A DNA stretch of 64,000 nucleotides from Austwickia chelonae NBRC 105200 (GTDB lineage: Bacteria > Actinomycetota > Actinomycetes > Actinomycetales > Dermatophilaceae). The first letter of the stretch is position 1, and each line of letters starts with the position of its first letter. Below are positions 43,932 to 52,695 of the stretch, one piece after another. The DNA lies in NCBI RefSeq assembly GCF_000298175.1, contig NZ_BAGZ01000005.1, forward strand, positions 1-64,000, in the 5' to 3' direction. Made by a program: the position numbers and the translations under genes. A model generated the notes under the pieces. The model made no database searches and was not told where the DNA came from. It was given only the letters and a program-made list of their open reading frames with translations.

Positions 43932-45203
43932 GTGATCGCCTGGGACATCCCGCACCTGCCCGTACTCGCCGGCCACGGCCCCGAACCGACAGTGACGGAC
44001 AGCCACCGCGGCCCGGTCACTCTCGATCCCGGCCCCGTGGCCCGCATGTACGTCTGCGGGATCACCCCCTACGACGCCACCCACATGGGGCACGCCGCCA
44101 CCTATGTGACCTTCGACATCCTCAACCGGATCCTCCGCGACGCCGGGCACCAGGTCGTCTACGTCCAGAATGTCACCGACGTCGACGACCCCCTGCTGGA
44201 ACGCGCCCACCGTGACGGCGTCGACTGGCAGGACCTCGCCCTGGCCGAGACCCAACTCTTCCGGGACGACATGAACGCCCTCCGCGTCATTCCCCCCGAC
44301 CACTACGTCGGCGTCGTCGAATCCATCCCCCTCATCGAGGAACAGGTCGCCGCGCTCCTCGCCCAGGGGCACGCCTACCAGGTCGACATCCCCGCCGAGG
44401 AGAAAACCCGCGCCGGCACCCGCGGCGACATCTACCTCGACCTGGCCGCCTGCCCCGACTTCGGGGCCACCTGCGGTTGGGACGAACACCAGATGGACGA
44501 GGTCTTCGCCGACCGCGGAGGCGACCCAGGCCGGGCCGGCAAACGCGGCCGCTTCGACCCTCTGCTGTGGCGGGGAGCCCGCGGCGACGAACCCTTCTGG
44601 CCCTCCGATGGACTCGGACCCGGCCGCCCCGGATGGCATATCGAATGCACTGCCATCGCCCTGCACCACCTCGGCATGGGCTTCGACGTCCAGGGCGGAG
44701 GCACCGACCTCGTCTTCCCCCACCACGAGATGAGCGCGGTCCAGGCCAACGCGCTCACCGGACAACCGACCTTCGCCACCGCCTTCGTCCACCAGGCGAT
44801 GGTCGGTTACCAAGGCCACAAGATGAGCAAATCGCGAGGAAACCTCGTCCTCGTCTCCCGGCTACGCGCCCAGGGCGTCGACCCGATGGCAGTACGCCTG
44901 ACCCTGCTCGCCCACCACTACGCCACCGAATGGGAATGGCAGGACCCCGAACTGCAGACCGCCCAAGAACGACTTGCCACCTGGCGCTCCGCCGTCGCCA
45001 CAGACGGCCCGCCCGCGGACACACTGCTGGAACAAGTACGACAGGCACTCGCCGACGACCTCGACACGCCTCGGGCCCTGCAGGTCATCGACGACTGGGC
45101 CGACCGTGCGCTCCGGGACGCCGACACCGGCGAGGAATCCACCGACCCGCAGGGGCCGGCCGTCCGGGATCTCATCGACGCACTGCTCGGGATCGCCCTC
45201 TGA
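43932..45203 (+). CDS. mshC: cysteine:1D-myo-inosityl 2-amino-2-deoxy-glucopyranoside ligase (MshC)
   Basis: 423 aa, related to cysteinyl-tRNA synthetase but shorter. Catalyses ATP-dependent ligation of cysteine to GlcN-inositol in mycothiol synthesis. The HIGH-type motif is in THMGHAATY and the KMSKS motif in HKMSKSRGN. Zinc ligands: the Cys in YVCGITPYD, the Cys in WHIECTAIA and a nearby His. The short C-terminal region without a tRNA anticodon-binding domain separates it from CysS. The GTG start is 6 nt after TAGGCT. Confidence 0.93.
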   Translation: MIAWDIPHLPVLAGHGPEPTVTDSHRGPVTLDPGPVARMYVCGITPYDATHMGHAATYVTFDILNRILRDAGHQVVYVQNVTDVDDPLLERAHRDGVDWQDLALAETQLFRDDMNALRVIPPDHYVGVVESIPLIEEQVAALLAQGHAYQVDIPAEEKTRAGTRGDIYLDLAACPDFGATCGWDEHQMDEVFADRGGDPGRAGKRGRFDPLLWRGARGDEPFWPSDGLGPGRPGWHIECTAIALHHLGMGFDVQGGGTDLVFPHHEMSAVQANALTGQPTFATAFVHQAMVGYQGHKMSKSRGNLVLVSRLRAQGVDPMAVRLTLLAHHYATEWEWQDPELQTAQERLATWRSAVATDGPPADTLLEQVRQALADDLDTPRALQVIDDWADRALRDADTGEESTDPQGPAVRDLIDALLGIAL

Positions 45204-45280
45204 GAAGGATCCCCTGAACAGACGCGGCGCCACGCCACGACGGAACCACCAGGGCCGGGAAGGGACACCCCACCCCGGAA

Positions 45281-46129
45281 TCAGAATTCCTGACCGCCAC
45301 GCCCCCGCAGATAACGTTCGAAATCACGGGCGATGGCATCACCCGAAGCTGCCAACGAATCCGCTGCATCCGCAGAGGTCTCCAAGTGACGGACGTACCG
45401 GGCGACGTCCTCGTCCCCCTCGACCAACTGGTCGATGTTCTCCTCCCACGCCCGAGACGCCTCCACCAGATCTCCGTGCGGAAGCTCGCAGGACAACAGC
45501 TCCTCCAACTTACGGACCAACGCCCAGATCGCCTTCGGCGCCGGCGGAGCAGCGGCATAATGCGGGACCGACACCCACACCGACGCCGACGGCACATCAC
45601 GGGCGGACGCGGCATCGCCCAGGACGCCGACGATGCCCGTCGGCCCCTCATAGGTGCTCCGAGGCAGGTCGAAACGCTCCCGCACGACAGGGTCCTCCGA
45701 CGTCACCGTCACCGGCAGCGGACGCCGATGCGGCGACTCGGCCAGTAAGGCACCCAGCGAGAACAACGCCTGCGCGCCGACCTCCTCCATGAAGTCCACC
45801 AGCTCGGCACTGAACGCACGCCACCGCATCGACGGCTCCACCCCGTCGATCAACACGACATCGTGCTCGAGCCCGGGCGGAGTCGCCACCAACACCGACG
45901 TCCCCGGCCACACGATCTGACGTCCACCCTCCGACCTGGTGATCCTCGGCCGATTCACCTGGAGGTCGTAGTACTCCTCCGGGTCGACCCCGGCCACACT
46001 CGTCGCCTCCCAAGCCTGGGCCAGATGTCCGATCACCGACGACGCCGCCTCCGCGGCATCGTTCCACCCCTCGAAGGCGGCAAGCACGACCGGGGAGCGC
46101 AGCTCAGGAACGTCGTCGAAGTCGATCAC
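45281..46129 (-). CDS. PAC2 family protein
   Basis: 282 aa. The PAC2 fold is shared with proteasome-assembly chaperone 2. Seen: LVAAFEGWNDAAEAAS-like N-terminal segment (VVLAAFEGWNDAAEAASS), VLIDGVEPSMRWRAF, LGALLAESPHRRPLPV, and VPHYAAAPPAPKA. Prokaryotic members have unknown function. Its closeness to proteasome genes (arc about 8 kb away) is suggestive only. GTG start at 46129, 6 nt after a minus-strand TAGGCT. Confidence 0.88.
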   Translation of the reverse strand: MIDFDDVPELRSPVVLAAFEGWNDAAEAASSVIGHLAQAWEATSVAGVDPEEYYDLQVNRPRITRSEGGRQIVWPGTSVLVATPPGLEHDVVLIDGVEPSMRWRAFSAELVDFMEEVGAQALFSLGALLAESPHRRPLPVTVTSEDPVVRERFDLPRSTYEGPTGIVGVLGDAASARDVPSASVWVSVPHYAAAPPAPKAIWALVRKLEELLSCELPHGDLVEASRAWEENIDQLVEGDEDVARYVRHLETSADAADSLAASGDAIARDFERYLRGRGGQEF

Positions 46130-46135
46130 CCGACC

Positions 46136-46141
46136 AGCCTA
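46136..46141 (-). promoter_or_regulatory. -10 element TAGGCT for the PAC2 gene (leaderless)
   Basis: Minus-strand TAGGCT lies 6 nt before the GTG at 46129. Confidence 0.5.
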
Positions 46142-46216
46142 CGCAGTCCACGAAACCCGACTCGAGGTCCAGTCCCGCCCGACGGACGAAGGCACCCACG
46201 GCACACCCTCCACCGA

Positions 46217-46222
46217 TACGAT
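46217..46222 (+). promoter_or_regulatory. -10 element TACGAT for metH
   Basis: TACGAT lies about 62 nt before the metH start, giving a normal leader with a GAGGAG ribosome binding site. No cobalamin or SAM riboswitch is recognisable in the 155-nt gap. Confidence 0.4.
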
Positions 46223-46284
46223 GACAAGCTCCTGACCTGCCCGGCCGAGGCCGAGGTCGTCGTCACTGCTGCGAGGAGAATCAC

Positions 46285-49200
46285 GTGAGCAGCCGCTCCG
46301 AAGCATTCCGGGCCCTCCTGGGCCGCAAAGTCATCGTCGCCGACGGCGGCATGGGCACCATGCTGCAGGCCCAGGACCCCAGCCTGGACGACTTCCAAGG
46401 CTACGAAGGCTGCAACGAAATCCTCAATGTCACCCGGCCTGACATCGTCCGCTCCGTCCACGACGCCTATCTCGACGTCGGCTGCGACGCCATCGAGACC
46501 AACACCTTCGGCGCCAACCTCGCCAACCTCGGCGAATACGACATCCCCGAGCGGATCTACGAACTCGCCCGGGCCGGCGCCGCCATCGCCCGGGAAGCCG
46601 CCGACGCCCGAACCACCGAGAACCACCCCCGATTCGTCCTGGGCTCCATCGGACCAGGCACCAAACTCCCCAGCCTCGGCCACACCACCTACGCAGAACT
46701 GCGGGACGCCTACCAGACCTGCGCCGCCGGCCTCATCGACGGCGGCGCAGACGCCCTCCTCGTCGAGACCTGCCAGGACCTCCTCCAGGCCAAGGCCGCC
46801 GCCGCCGGATGCCGCCGCGCGCTCACCGCAGCAGGCACCGACCAACCGATCATCGTGCAGGTCACTGTGGAAACCACCGGAACCATGCTCATGGGATCCG
46901 AGATCGGCGCCGCACTCGCCGCACTCACCCCCCTGGGGATCGACGCCATCGGCCTGAACTGCGCGACCGGACCCGCCGAGATGAGCGAACATCTCCGACA
47001 CCTGTCCACCTACTCGCCGATCCCGTTGAGCGTGATGCCCAACGCCGGACTCCCCGAACTCACCAAGGACGGCGCCTGCTATCCCCTCACCCCGGACGAA
47101 CTCGCCGAATCCCACCGCAGGTTCGTCACCGACTACGGGGTGTCCATCGTCGGAGGCTGCTGCGGCAGCACCCCCGCGCACATGGCCGCCGTCGTCGAAG
47201 CAGTCTCCGGCATGGACGTCCCCGCCCGCCAGATCGCCCGCGAACCCTCGGTCGCCAGCCTGTACACCGCCGTACCCCTCCACCAGGACGCCTCCTTCCT
47301 GTCCATCGGGGAACGCACCAACGCCAACGGTTCCAAGGCCTTCCGCGAAGCGATGCTCGACGGACGGTGGGACGACTGCATCGACATCGCCCGCGAACAG
47401 ATCCGGGACGGCGCACACCTGCTCGACGTCTGCGTCGACTACGTCGGTCGTGACGGCCGCGACGACATGAGCCTGCTGGCCTTCCGCCTCGCCACCACCA
47501 GCACCCTGCCCCTGGTCCTGGACTCCACCGAACCGAACGTCGTCCAAGCCGGGCTCGAACGTCTCGGCGGCCGGGCCGTCATCAACTCGGTGAACTACGA
47601 GGACGGCGACGGGGAGAACAGCCGCTTCGTCCGGATGATGCGGCTCGTCGCCGAACACGGCGCGGCCGTCGTCGCCCTGACCATCGACGAGAGCGGACAG
47701 GCCCGCACCACCGCCCACAAAGTCGCCGTGGCCGACCGGCTCGTCACCGCACTCACCCAGGAATGGGGGATGGCCGTCGAAGACATCATCGTCGACTGCC
47801 TGACCTTCCCCATCGCGACCGGACAGGAAGAGACCCGCCGCGACGGCATCGAAACCATCGAAGCCATCCGCGAGATCAACCTCCGCCACCCCGGCATCAG
47901 CACCACCCTGGGAGTGTCCAACGTCAGCTTCGGTCTCAAACCCGCAGCCCGCGTCGTCCTGAACTCCGTCTTCCTCGCCGAATGCGCCAAAGCCGGCCTG
48001 TCCAGCGCCATCGTCAACTCCGCGAAGATCCTCCCCGTCGCCCGCATCCCCGAAGAACAACTCAAAGTCGCCCTCGACCTCGTCTACGACCGGCGCGAGT
48101 ACGACGGCGACGGACGGCTCGTCTACGACCCCCTGGCACGCATGCTCGAACTCTTCGAAGGCGTCGACTCCGCCTCCGTCAAGGAATCCCGCGCCGCCGA
48201 ACTCGCAGCCCTCCCACTGGGCGAGCGCCTCGCCCGACGCATCGTCGACGGAGAACGGACCGGACTGGAAACCGACCTCGACGAAGCGCTCGCCGCAGGC
48301 ACCGGACCCCTGGAGATCATCAACGACCACTTGCTCGCCGGGATGAAGACCGTCGGCGAACTCTTCGGCTCCGGCCGCATGCAACTACCCTTCGTCCTGC
48401 AGTCCGCAGAGACGATGAAAACTGCCGTCGCCCACCTCGAACCGGCCATCGAAGCCGCCACCGCCGCCACCGGGGCGACCCGCCAGGCCAAAGCGAAGAT
48501 CCTCCTGGCCACCGTCAAAGGCGATGTCCACGACATCGGGAAGAACCTCGTCGACATCATCCTGTCCAACAACGGCTACGAGGTCGTCAACCTGGGCATC
48601 AAACAACCCATCAACGAGATCATCTCCGCCGCCGAAGAACACCAGGTCGACGCGATCGGCATGTCCGGGCTGCTGGTGAAGTCGACCGTCATCATGAAGG
48701 AGAACCTCGAAGAGCTGAACACCCGGGGCCTGGCCGCCCGCTGGCCCGTCCTCCTCGGCGGCGCCGCACTGACCCGCGCCTACGTCGAGACCGACCTCGC
48801 CGAGATCTATGCCGGCGAAGTCCGCTACGCCCGCGACGCCTTCGAAGGACTACGGCTCATGGACGCCATCGCCGCAGCCCGCACCGACCCGACCACCACC
48901 CTCGCCGACACCCTCCCCGCGCTACGTCCCCGCAGAGTGCCCAGACGCGCACCGGACACCACCGAGGACACCCATATCCCGGACACCACCCGATCCGAGA
49001 TCGCCCGCCCCGCCCACACTCCCGAACCGCCCTTCTGGGGAACCAGAGTCGTCAAAGGCGTCAAACTCGCCGATTACGCCGCCTACCTCGACGAACGAGC
49101 CACTTTCCTCGGGCAGTGGGGCCTCAAACCCGGCCGGGGCGAAGGCGCAGGACGGGAAAGCGCCACCTACGAAGAACTCGTCGAGACCGAAGGACGACCC

Positions 49201-49845
49201 CGACTACGGATGTGGCTCGACCGCATCACCGCCGAGAAGATCATGGAACCCGCCGTCGTCTACGGCTACTTCCCCTGCTATTCCACCGAGAACGACCTCG
49301 TCGTCTTCGACCCCGACGACGCCGGAACATCCTTCACCGAGATCGCCCGCTTCTCCTTCCCCCGTCAACAACGCGACCGACGACTCTGCCTGTCCGACTT
49401 CTTCCGCGACCACGACGAAGCCCGCACACACGGACCCGACGTCCTGCCCCTCCAACTCGTCACCATGGGCGCACACGTCTCCGAGGTCACCGCACAGCTC
49501 TACGCCAGACACGCCTACCGCGAATACCTCGAACTCCACGGCCTGTCCGTCCAACTCACCGAAGCCCTCGCCGAAATGTGGCACGCCCGCATCCGTGAGG
49601 AACTCGGCCTGGAAAAAATGGGAGAACTACCCCTCGACCAGGTCCTCGACGTCCGCTTCCACGGATGCCGATACAGCTTCGGCTACCCTGCCTGCCCCGA
49701 CCTGGAAGACCGGGCCACCCTCGTCCGCCTCCTCGAACCAGGCCGCATCGGCGTCGAACTCTCCGAAGAACTACAACTCCACCCGGAACAGTCCACCGAC
49801 GCCCTCGTCGTCCACCACACGGAAGCGAAGTACTTCAAGGTATGA
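46285..49845 (+). CDS. metH: cobalamin-dependent methionine synthase
   Basis: 1186 aa, full modular enzyme. Homocysteine domain (about 1-320) with zinc ligands C226 in GLNCATG and C292-C293 in GGCCGSTP. Methyltetrahydrofolate domain (about 340-610). Cobalamin domains (about 640-890) with DVHDIGKN; H749 is the cobalt ligand. The SAM-dependent activation domain (about 950-1186) contains GCRYSFGYPACPD. Makes methionine from homocysteine and 5-methyl-THF. GTG start with GAGGAG 6 nt upstream. The stop overlaps the HAD phosphatase start (ATGA). Confidence 0.96.
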   Translation: MSSRSEAFRALLGRKVIVADGGMGTMLQAQDPSLDDFQGYEGCNEILNVTRPDIVRSVHDAYLDVGCDAIETNTFGANLANLGEYDIPERIYELARAGAAIAREAADARTTENHPRFVLGSIGPGTKLPSLGHTTYAELRDAYQTCAAGLIDGGADALLVETCQDLLQAKAAAAGCRRALTAAGTDQPIIVQVTVETTGTMLMGSEIGAALAALTPLGIDAIGLNCATGPAEMSEHLRHLSTYSPIPLSVMPNAGLPELTKDGACYPLTPDELAESHRRFVTDYGVSIVGGCCGSTPAHMAAVVEAVSGMDVPARQIAREPSVASLYTAVPLHQDASFLSIGERTNANGSKAFREAMLDGRWDDCIDIAREQIRDGAHLLDVCVDYVGRDGRDDMSLLAFRLATTSTLPLVLDSTEPNVVQAGLERLGGRAVINSVNYEDGDGENSRFVRMMRLVAEHGAAVVALTIDESGQARTTAHKVAVADRLVTALTQEWGMAVEDIIVDCLTFPIATGQEETRRDGIETIEAIREINLRHPGISTTLGVSNVSFGLKPAARVVLNSVFLAECAKAGLSSAIVNSAKILPVARIPEEQLKVALDLVYDRREYDGDGRLVYDPLARMLELFEGVDSASVKESRAAELAALPLGERLARRIVDGERTGLETDLDEALAAGTGPLEIINDHLLAGMKTVGELFGSGRMQLPFVLQSAETMKTAVAHLEPAIEAATAATGATRQAKAKILLATVKGDVHDIGKNLVDIILSNNGYEVVNLGIKQPINEIISAAEEHQVDAIGMSGLLVKSTVIMKENLEELNTRGLAARWPVLLGGAALTRAYVETDLAEIYAGEVRYARDAFEGLRLMDAIAAARTDPTTTLADTLPALRPRRVPRRAPDTTEDTHIPDTTRSEIARPAHTPEPPFWGTRVVKGVKLADYAAYLDERATFLGQWGLKPGRGEGAGRESATYEELVETEGRPRLRMWLDRITAEKIMEPAVVYGYFPCYSTENDLVVFDPDDAGTSFTEIARFSFPRQQRDRRLCLSDFFRDHDEARTHGPDVLPLQLVTMGAHVSEVTAQLYARHAYREYLELHGLSVQLTEALAEMWHARIREELGLEKMGELPLDQVLDVRFHGCRYSFGYPACPDLEDRATLVRLLEPGRIGVELSEELQLHPEQSTDALVVHHTEAKYFKV

Positions 49846-50600
49846 ACCCCACGGACCCGCCCACCCCCGCGCCGGACCTGCCCACCGCGGTGCTCTGGGA
49901 CTTCGACGGAACGGTGATGCACACCGAACCGTACTGGTACGAGGAAGAACGCCACCTCGTCGAGGAATACGGCGGCACCTGGACCATGGAGGACGCCCTC
50001 ACCCTGGTCGGCAAAGCACTCCCCGACTCTGCCGCGCTACTGCGCGCGCACTCACCGGTGACCCTGCCCGTGCCGCAGATCGTGGACAGACTGCAGAACG
50101 GAGTCGTCGAACGGATCCGTGACCACGTCCCCTGGCGCCCGGGGGCCCGCGAGCTCCTGCACGAACTGCATGCTGCGCGGATCCCCCAGGCCCTGGTGAC
50201 GATGTCGTGGCGGCCCATCCTCGACATCGTCCTGGGTGAACTCCCACCGGGGATCTTCACCGCCATCGTGACCGGCGACGCCGTCACCCGGGGAAAACCA
50301 CACCCCGAGCCCTATCTGACGGCATTGACCATGCTGGGCGTGCCCTCCGCGGCGCGGCTGACGTGTGTCGCCGTCGAAGACTCCGTCACCGGTTCGACCT
50401 CAGCCGCCGACGCCGGCATTCCCACCCTGGTCACGCCGTCCGTGGAGGAGGTGCCCCCTCGCCCCGGCCTGGTCCTGTTGGACTCTCTGGCCGGGGTGCG
50501 GGCCGCCGACCTGTTGCCCCTGGCGTGCCCGGCGGTCGAGGATCACCGGGCAGGCATCGGGGGAGGGGTGCCACCCCACGCGGGACACAACGCCCGGTGA
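49842..50600 (+). CDS. HAD-superfamily phosphatase
   Basis: 252 aa. Motif I LWDFDGTVMHTEPYW, motif II Ser/Thr in ALVTMSWRP, motif III Lys in RGKPHPEPYL and motif IV acidic VAVEDSVTGSTSA. The cap lies between motifs I and II. Beta-phosphoglucomutase-like subgroup; the substrate is unknown. Its ATG overlaps the metH stop, implying coupled translation. The 3' end overlaps the convergent RecB-like gene by 58 nt. Confidence 0.88.
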   Translation: MNPTDPPTPAPDLPTAVLWDFDGTVMHTEPYWYEEERHLVEEYGGTWTMEDALTLVGKALPDSAALLRAHSPVTLPVPQIVDRLQNGVVERIRDHVPWRPGARELLHELHAARIPQALVTMSWRPILDIVLGELPPGIFTAIVTGDAVTRGKPHPEPYLTALTMLGVPSAARLTCVAVEDSVTGSTSAADAGIPTLVTPSVEEVPPRPGLVLLDSLAGVRAADLLPLACPAVEDHRAGIGGGVPPHAGHNAR

Positions 50601-51349
50601 TCGCACCAGTCGCACAATCGACCCGGGCTCGGCCGGAACTCGCCGGTCTCGGCCGCCCGGTCGATAGCGACGCTCAACGCCTTGATCTTCCGTTCGACCG
50701 CGCGCAGATCCTCCTCCCGAGGCTCGTAGCGCACCATCTCGCCGTTGCCCAGATAGACCAACTGCAGCAATGTCGGCAACCGGTCGTACATGCGCCACAA
50801 CACCAGGGCGTAGAACTTCATCTGGAAGAGAGCCTTGCCCTCGAAGAGCGGGCTGGGTGAACGCCCCGTCTTGTAGTCGACGACCCTCATCCGCCCGTCC
50901 GGAGCGACATCCAACCGGTCGACATATCCGCGCAGGGTGATCCCGTCCAGATCCGCTTCGACATAGAGCTCACGTTCGGCCGGCTCCAATCGCACCGGAT
51001 CCTCCAAGGTGAACCACCGCTCGACCAGCACCCGCGCCGCATCGAACCAGACCTGCTCGGACACCCCCTCCTCGGACGGTTCCTCTCCCTCGGACGACAC
51101 CAGGACCGCCAGATCAGGCCGTTCGGCGACCAGACGGGACCACTCGCCGGGAAGCAGGGCGCAGGCCTCCTCCACCGTCCGACGCGGCGCAGGCAGGTCG
51201 AAGAGCCGCTCCAACACGGCATGCACGAGAGTCCCCCGGGCGGCAGCGGCCGACGGCGCCTCAGGCAGCCTGTCGATGGTCCGGAAGCGGTACAACAACG
51301 GGCACTGCATGAAGTCGCTCGCACGACTCGGGGACAGAGCTACAGGCAT
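50543..51349 (-). CDS. RecB-family PD-(D/E)XK nuclease with Fe-S cluster motif
   Basis: 268 aa. N-terminal LSPSRASDFMQCPLLYRFR with the first cluster Cys; RGTLVHAVLERLFDLPA; nuclease core YVDRLDVAPDG and VVDYKTGRSPS (catalytic Asp and Lys); then QMKFYALVLWR; and CDWCDHRALCPAW with three more Cys, as in AddB/Cas4-type 4Fe-4S nucleases. Probably a DNA-repair nuclease. The ATG at 51349 is set by a minus-strand TACAGT 6 nt upstream and by the family N-terminus. Convergent overlap with the HAD gene. Confidence 0.9.
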   Translation of the reverse strand: MPVALSPSRASDFMQCPLLYRFRTIDRLPEAPSAAAARGTLVHAVLERLFDLPAPRRTVEEACALLPGEWSRLVAERPDLAVLVSSEGEEPSEEGVSEQVWFDAARVLVERWFTLEDPVRLEPAERELYVEADLDGITLRGYVDRLDVAPDGRMRVVDYKTGRSPSPLFEGKALFQMKFYALVLWRMYDRLPTLLQLVYLGNGEMVRYEPREEDLRAVERKIKALSVAIDRAAETGEFRPSPGRLCDWCDHRALCPAWGGTPPPMPAR

Positions 51350-51355
51350 GCCTCC

Positions 51356-51361
51356 ACTGTA
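51356..51361 (-). promoter_or_regulatory. -10 element TACAGT for the RecB-like gene (leaderless)
   Basis: Minus-strand TACAGT lies 6 nt before the ATG at 51349. Confidence 0.5.
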
Positions 51362-51471
51362 GGAAGAATGTCCGACACCGCTCCGCCGGGACATCCCACC
51401 CCTCACCGACACCACGACCGGAACGATCTCCCGAGGATGATCACACCCGGAACGACCACCGGCCCTTGCCG

Positions 51472-51477
51472 TACTCT
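51472..51477 (+). promoter_or_regulatory. -10 element TACTCT for the site-2 protease gene (leaderless)
   Basis: TACTCT ends 7 nt before the ATG at 51485. Confidence 0.5.
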
Positions 51478-51484
51478 CGGAGCC

Positions 51485-52684
51485 ATGTCCACCAGCCCCG
51501 AGACGAACGGCGGCCCTGGAGTCCTCGAAGGAACAGACGCCACCGCCCCCCGCCGACTGCGCCTGGGCGCCGTCGGCGGAGTCCCGGTATACCTCTCGAC
51601 GAGCTGGTTCGTCATCACCGCAGTGGTCGTCCTGGTCTTCGGCCCCGACGTGGACCGTGTCCTCCCCGGCATCGGCACCGCCACCGCCTACCTCGTCGCC
51701 CTCGCCTATGCGCTCCTCCTGGCCGTCAGCGTCCTCTGCCACGAAGCCGCACACGCCGTCGCCGCACGACGGTGCGGATACGACGTCGAACAGATCGTGG
51801 TGAACCTCTGGGGCGGCCACACCACGTACACCACCGCACGCCCCTCCCCCCGAGGCAGCGCGCTCGTCGCCGTCAGCGGACCGATCGCCAACGCCCTCCT
51901 CGCCGCCGGCGGATGGATCCTCCTCCCGCTCCTCCCCCCGGGGATACCCCGCCTGCTGGGATACGCCTGGACCTTCTCCAACGCCTTCGTCGCCCTGTTC
52001 AACCTCCTCCCGGGGCTGCCCCTCGACGGCGGATTCCTCGTCGACGCCGCCGTATGGCGCTACACCGGCCGCCGCAGCGCAGGACTCGTCACCGCAGGAT
52101 GGGCCGGCCGCGCCGTCACCGCATTCGCCGTGATCTGGCTGGTCCTGCGCCCGCTGCTCTCCGGGGACGAGGTCAACCTGTGGAATGTGGCCTGGTTGGC
52201 CTTCATCGGAGCCTTCCTGTGGGCCGGGGCCACCTCGTCGATCGCGACCGGAAAGGCCCTGGCCGCCGCCGAGAAGATCTCCCTGGCCGAGGTGATGCGA
52301 CCGGTCGCTCTGGTCGGCGTGACAGAACCAGCGCTCGCCGTCCCCGAACGGGTGGGGCAGAGTCCCGGCGGGTCCGCCGTCCCCGTCCTGCTCGACACGG
52401 ACGGGACACCTGCCGGGCTCGTCGACCCCGAAGCCTTCGGTCGGCTTTCTCCCGAGCAGGTCGCCACCGTCCCGGCCGGGGCGCTCCTGCTCACCCAGCC
52501 TCCGGGATGGTTGGCCCGGCAGGACGACGACCCGAACGGCTGCGTCGCCGCTTTCCTCCCCGCGCTGGTCTCCTCCCCGTACGGAGTGATCGTCCTGCAG
52601 GACAGCCACGGACGATGCGTGGGTGTCTTGACCTCCGGGGACGTCGAACAGGCTGTGTCCGAACCTGCCGAATCCGGCACCTAG
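51485..52684 (+). CDS. site-2 protease family (M50) metalloprotease
   Basis: 399 aa. Intramembrane zinc protease: HEAAH (residues 86-90) in VLCHEAAHAVAARR and the third ligand D181 in FNLLPGLPLDGG. About six hydrophobic segments to residue 260, then a soluble C-terminal region resembling a degenerate CBS pair (EKISLAEVMRPVALVGV onward). Likely cleaves membrane-bound regulators; the substrate is unknown. The ATG at 51485 is 7 nt after TACTCT. trmI follows, with its -10 on the stop codon. Confidence 0.9.
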   Translation: MSTSPETNGGPGVLEGTDATAPRRLRLGAVGGVPVYLSTSWFVITAVVVLVFGPDVDRVLPGIGTATAYLVALAYALLLAVSVLCHEAAHAVAARRCGYDVEQIVVNLWGGHTTYTTARPSPRGSALVAVSGPIANALLAAGGWILLPLLPPGIPRLLGYAWTFSNAFVALFNLLPGLPLDGGFLVDAAVWRYTGRRSAGLVTAGWAGRAVTAFAVIWLVLRPLLSGDEVNLWNVAWLAFIGAFLWAGATSSIATGKALAAAEKISLAEVMRPVALVGVTEPALAVPERVGQSPGGSAVPVLLDTDGTPAGLVDPEAFGRLSPEQVATVPAGALLLTQPPGWLARQDDDPNGCVAAFLPALVSSPYGVIVLQDSHGRCVGVLTSGDVEQAVSEPAESGT

Positions 52685-52687
52685 ACT
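52682..52687 (+). promoter_or_regulatory. -10 element TAGACT for trmI
   Basis: TAGACT overlaps the TAG stop of the protease gene and ends 8 nt before the ATG at 52696. Confidence 0.45.
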
Positions 52688-52695
52688 TGGTGCCC

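Noticed and set aside
46130-46284. Cobalamin or SAM riboswitch upstream of metH
   Set aside because: No B12-box or SAM-type core was recognisable in the 155-nt gap.
46126-48384. 752-codon open frame opposite metH
   Set aside because: metH is full length with every domain; the antisense frame has no motif and biased composition.
47763-49598. 611-codon Arg/Pro/His-rich frame on the same strand as metH
   Set aside because: An out-of-frame shadow of metH with extreme composition.
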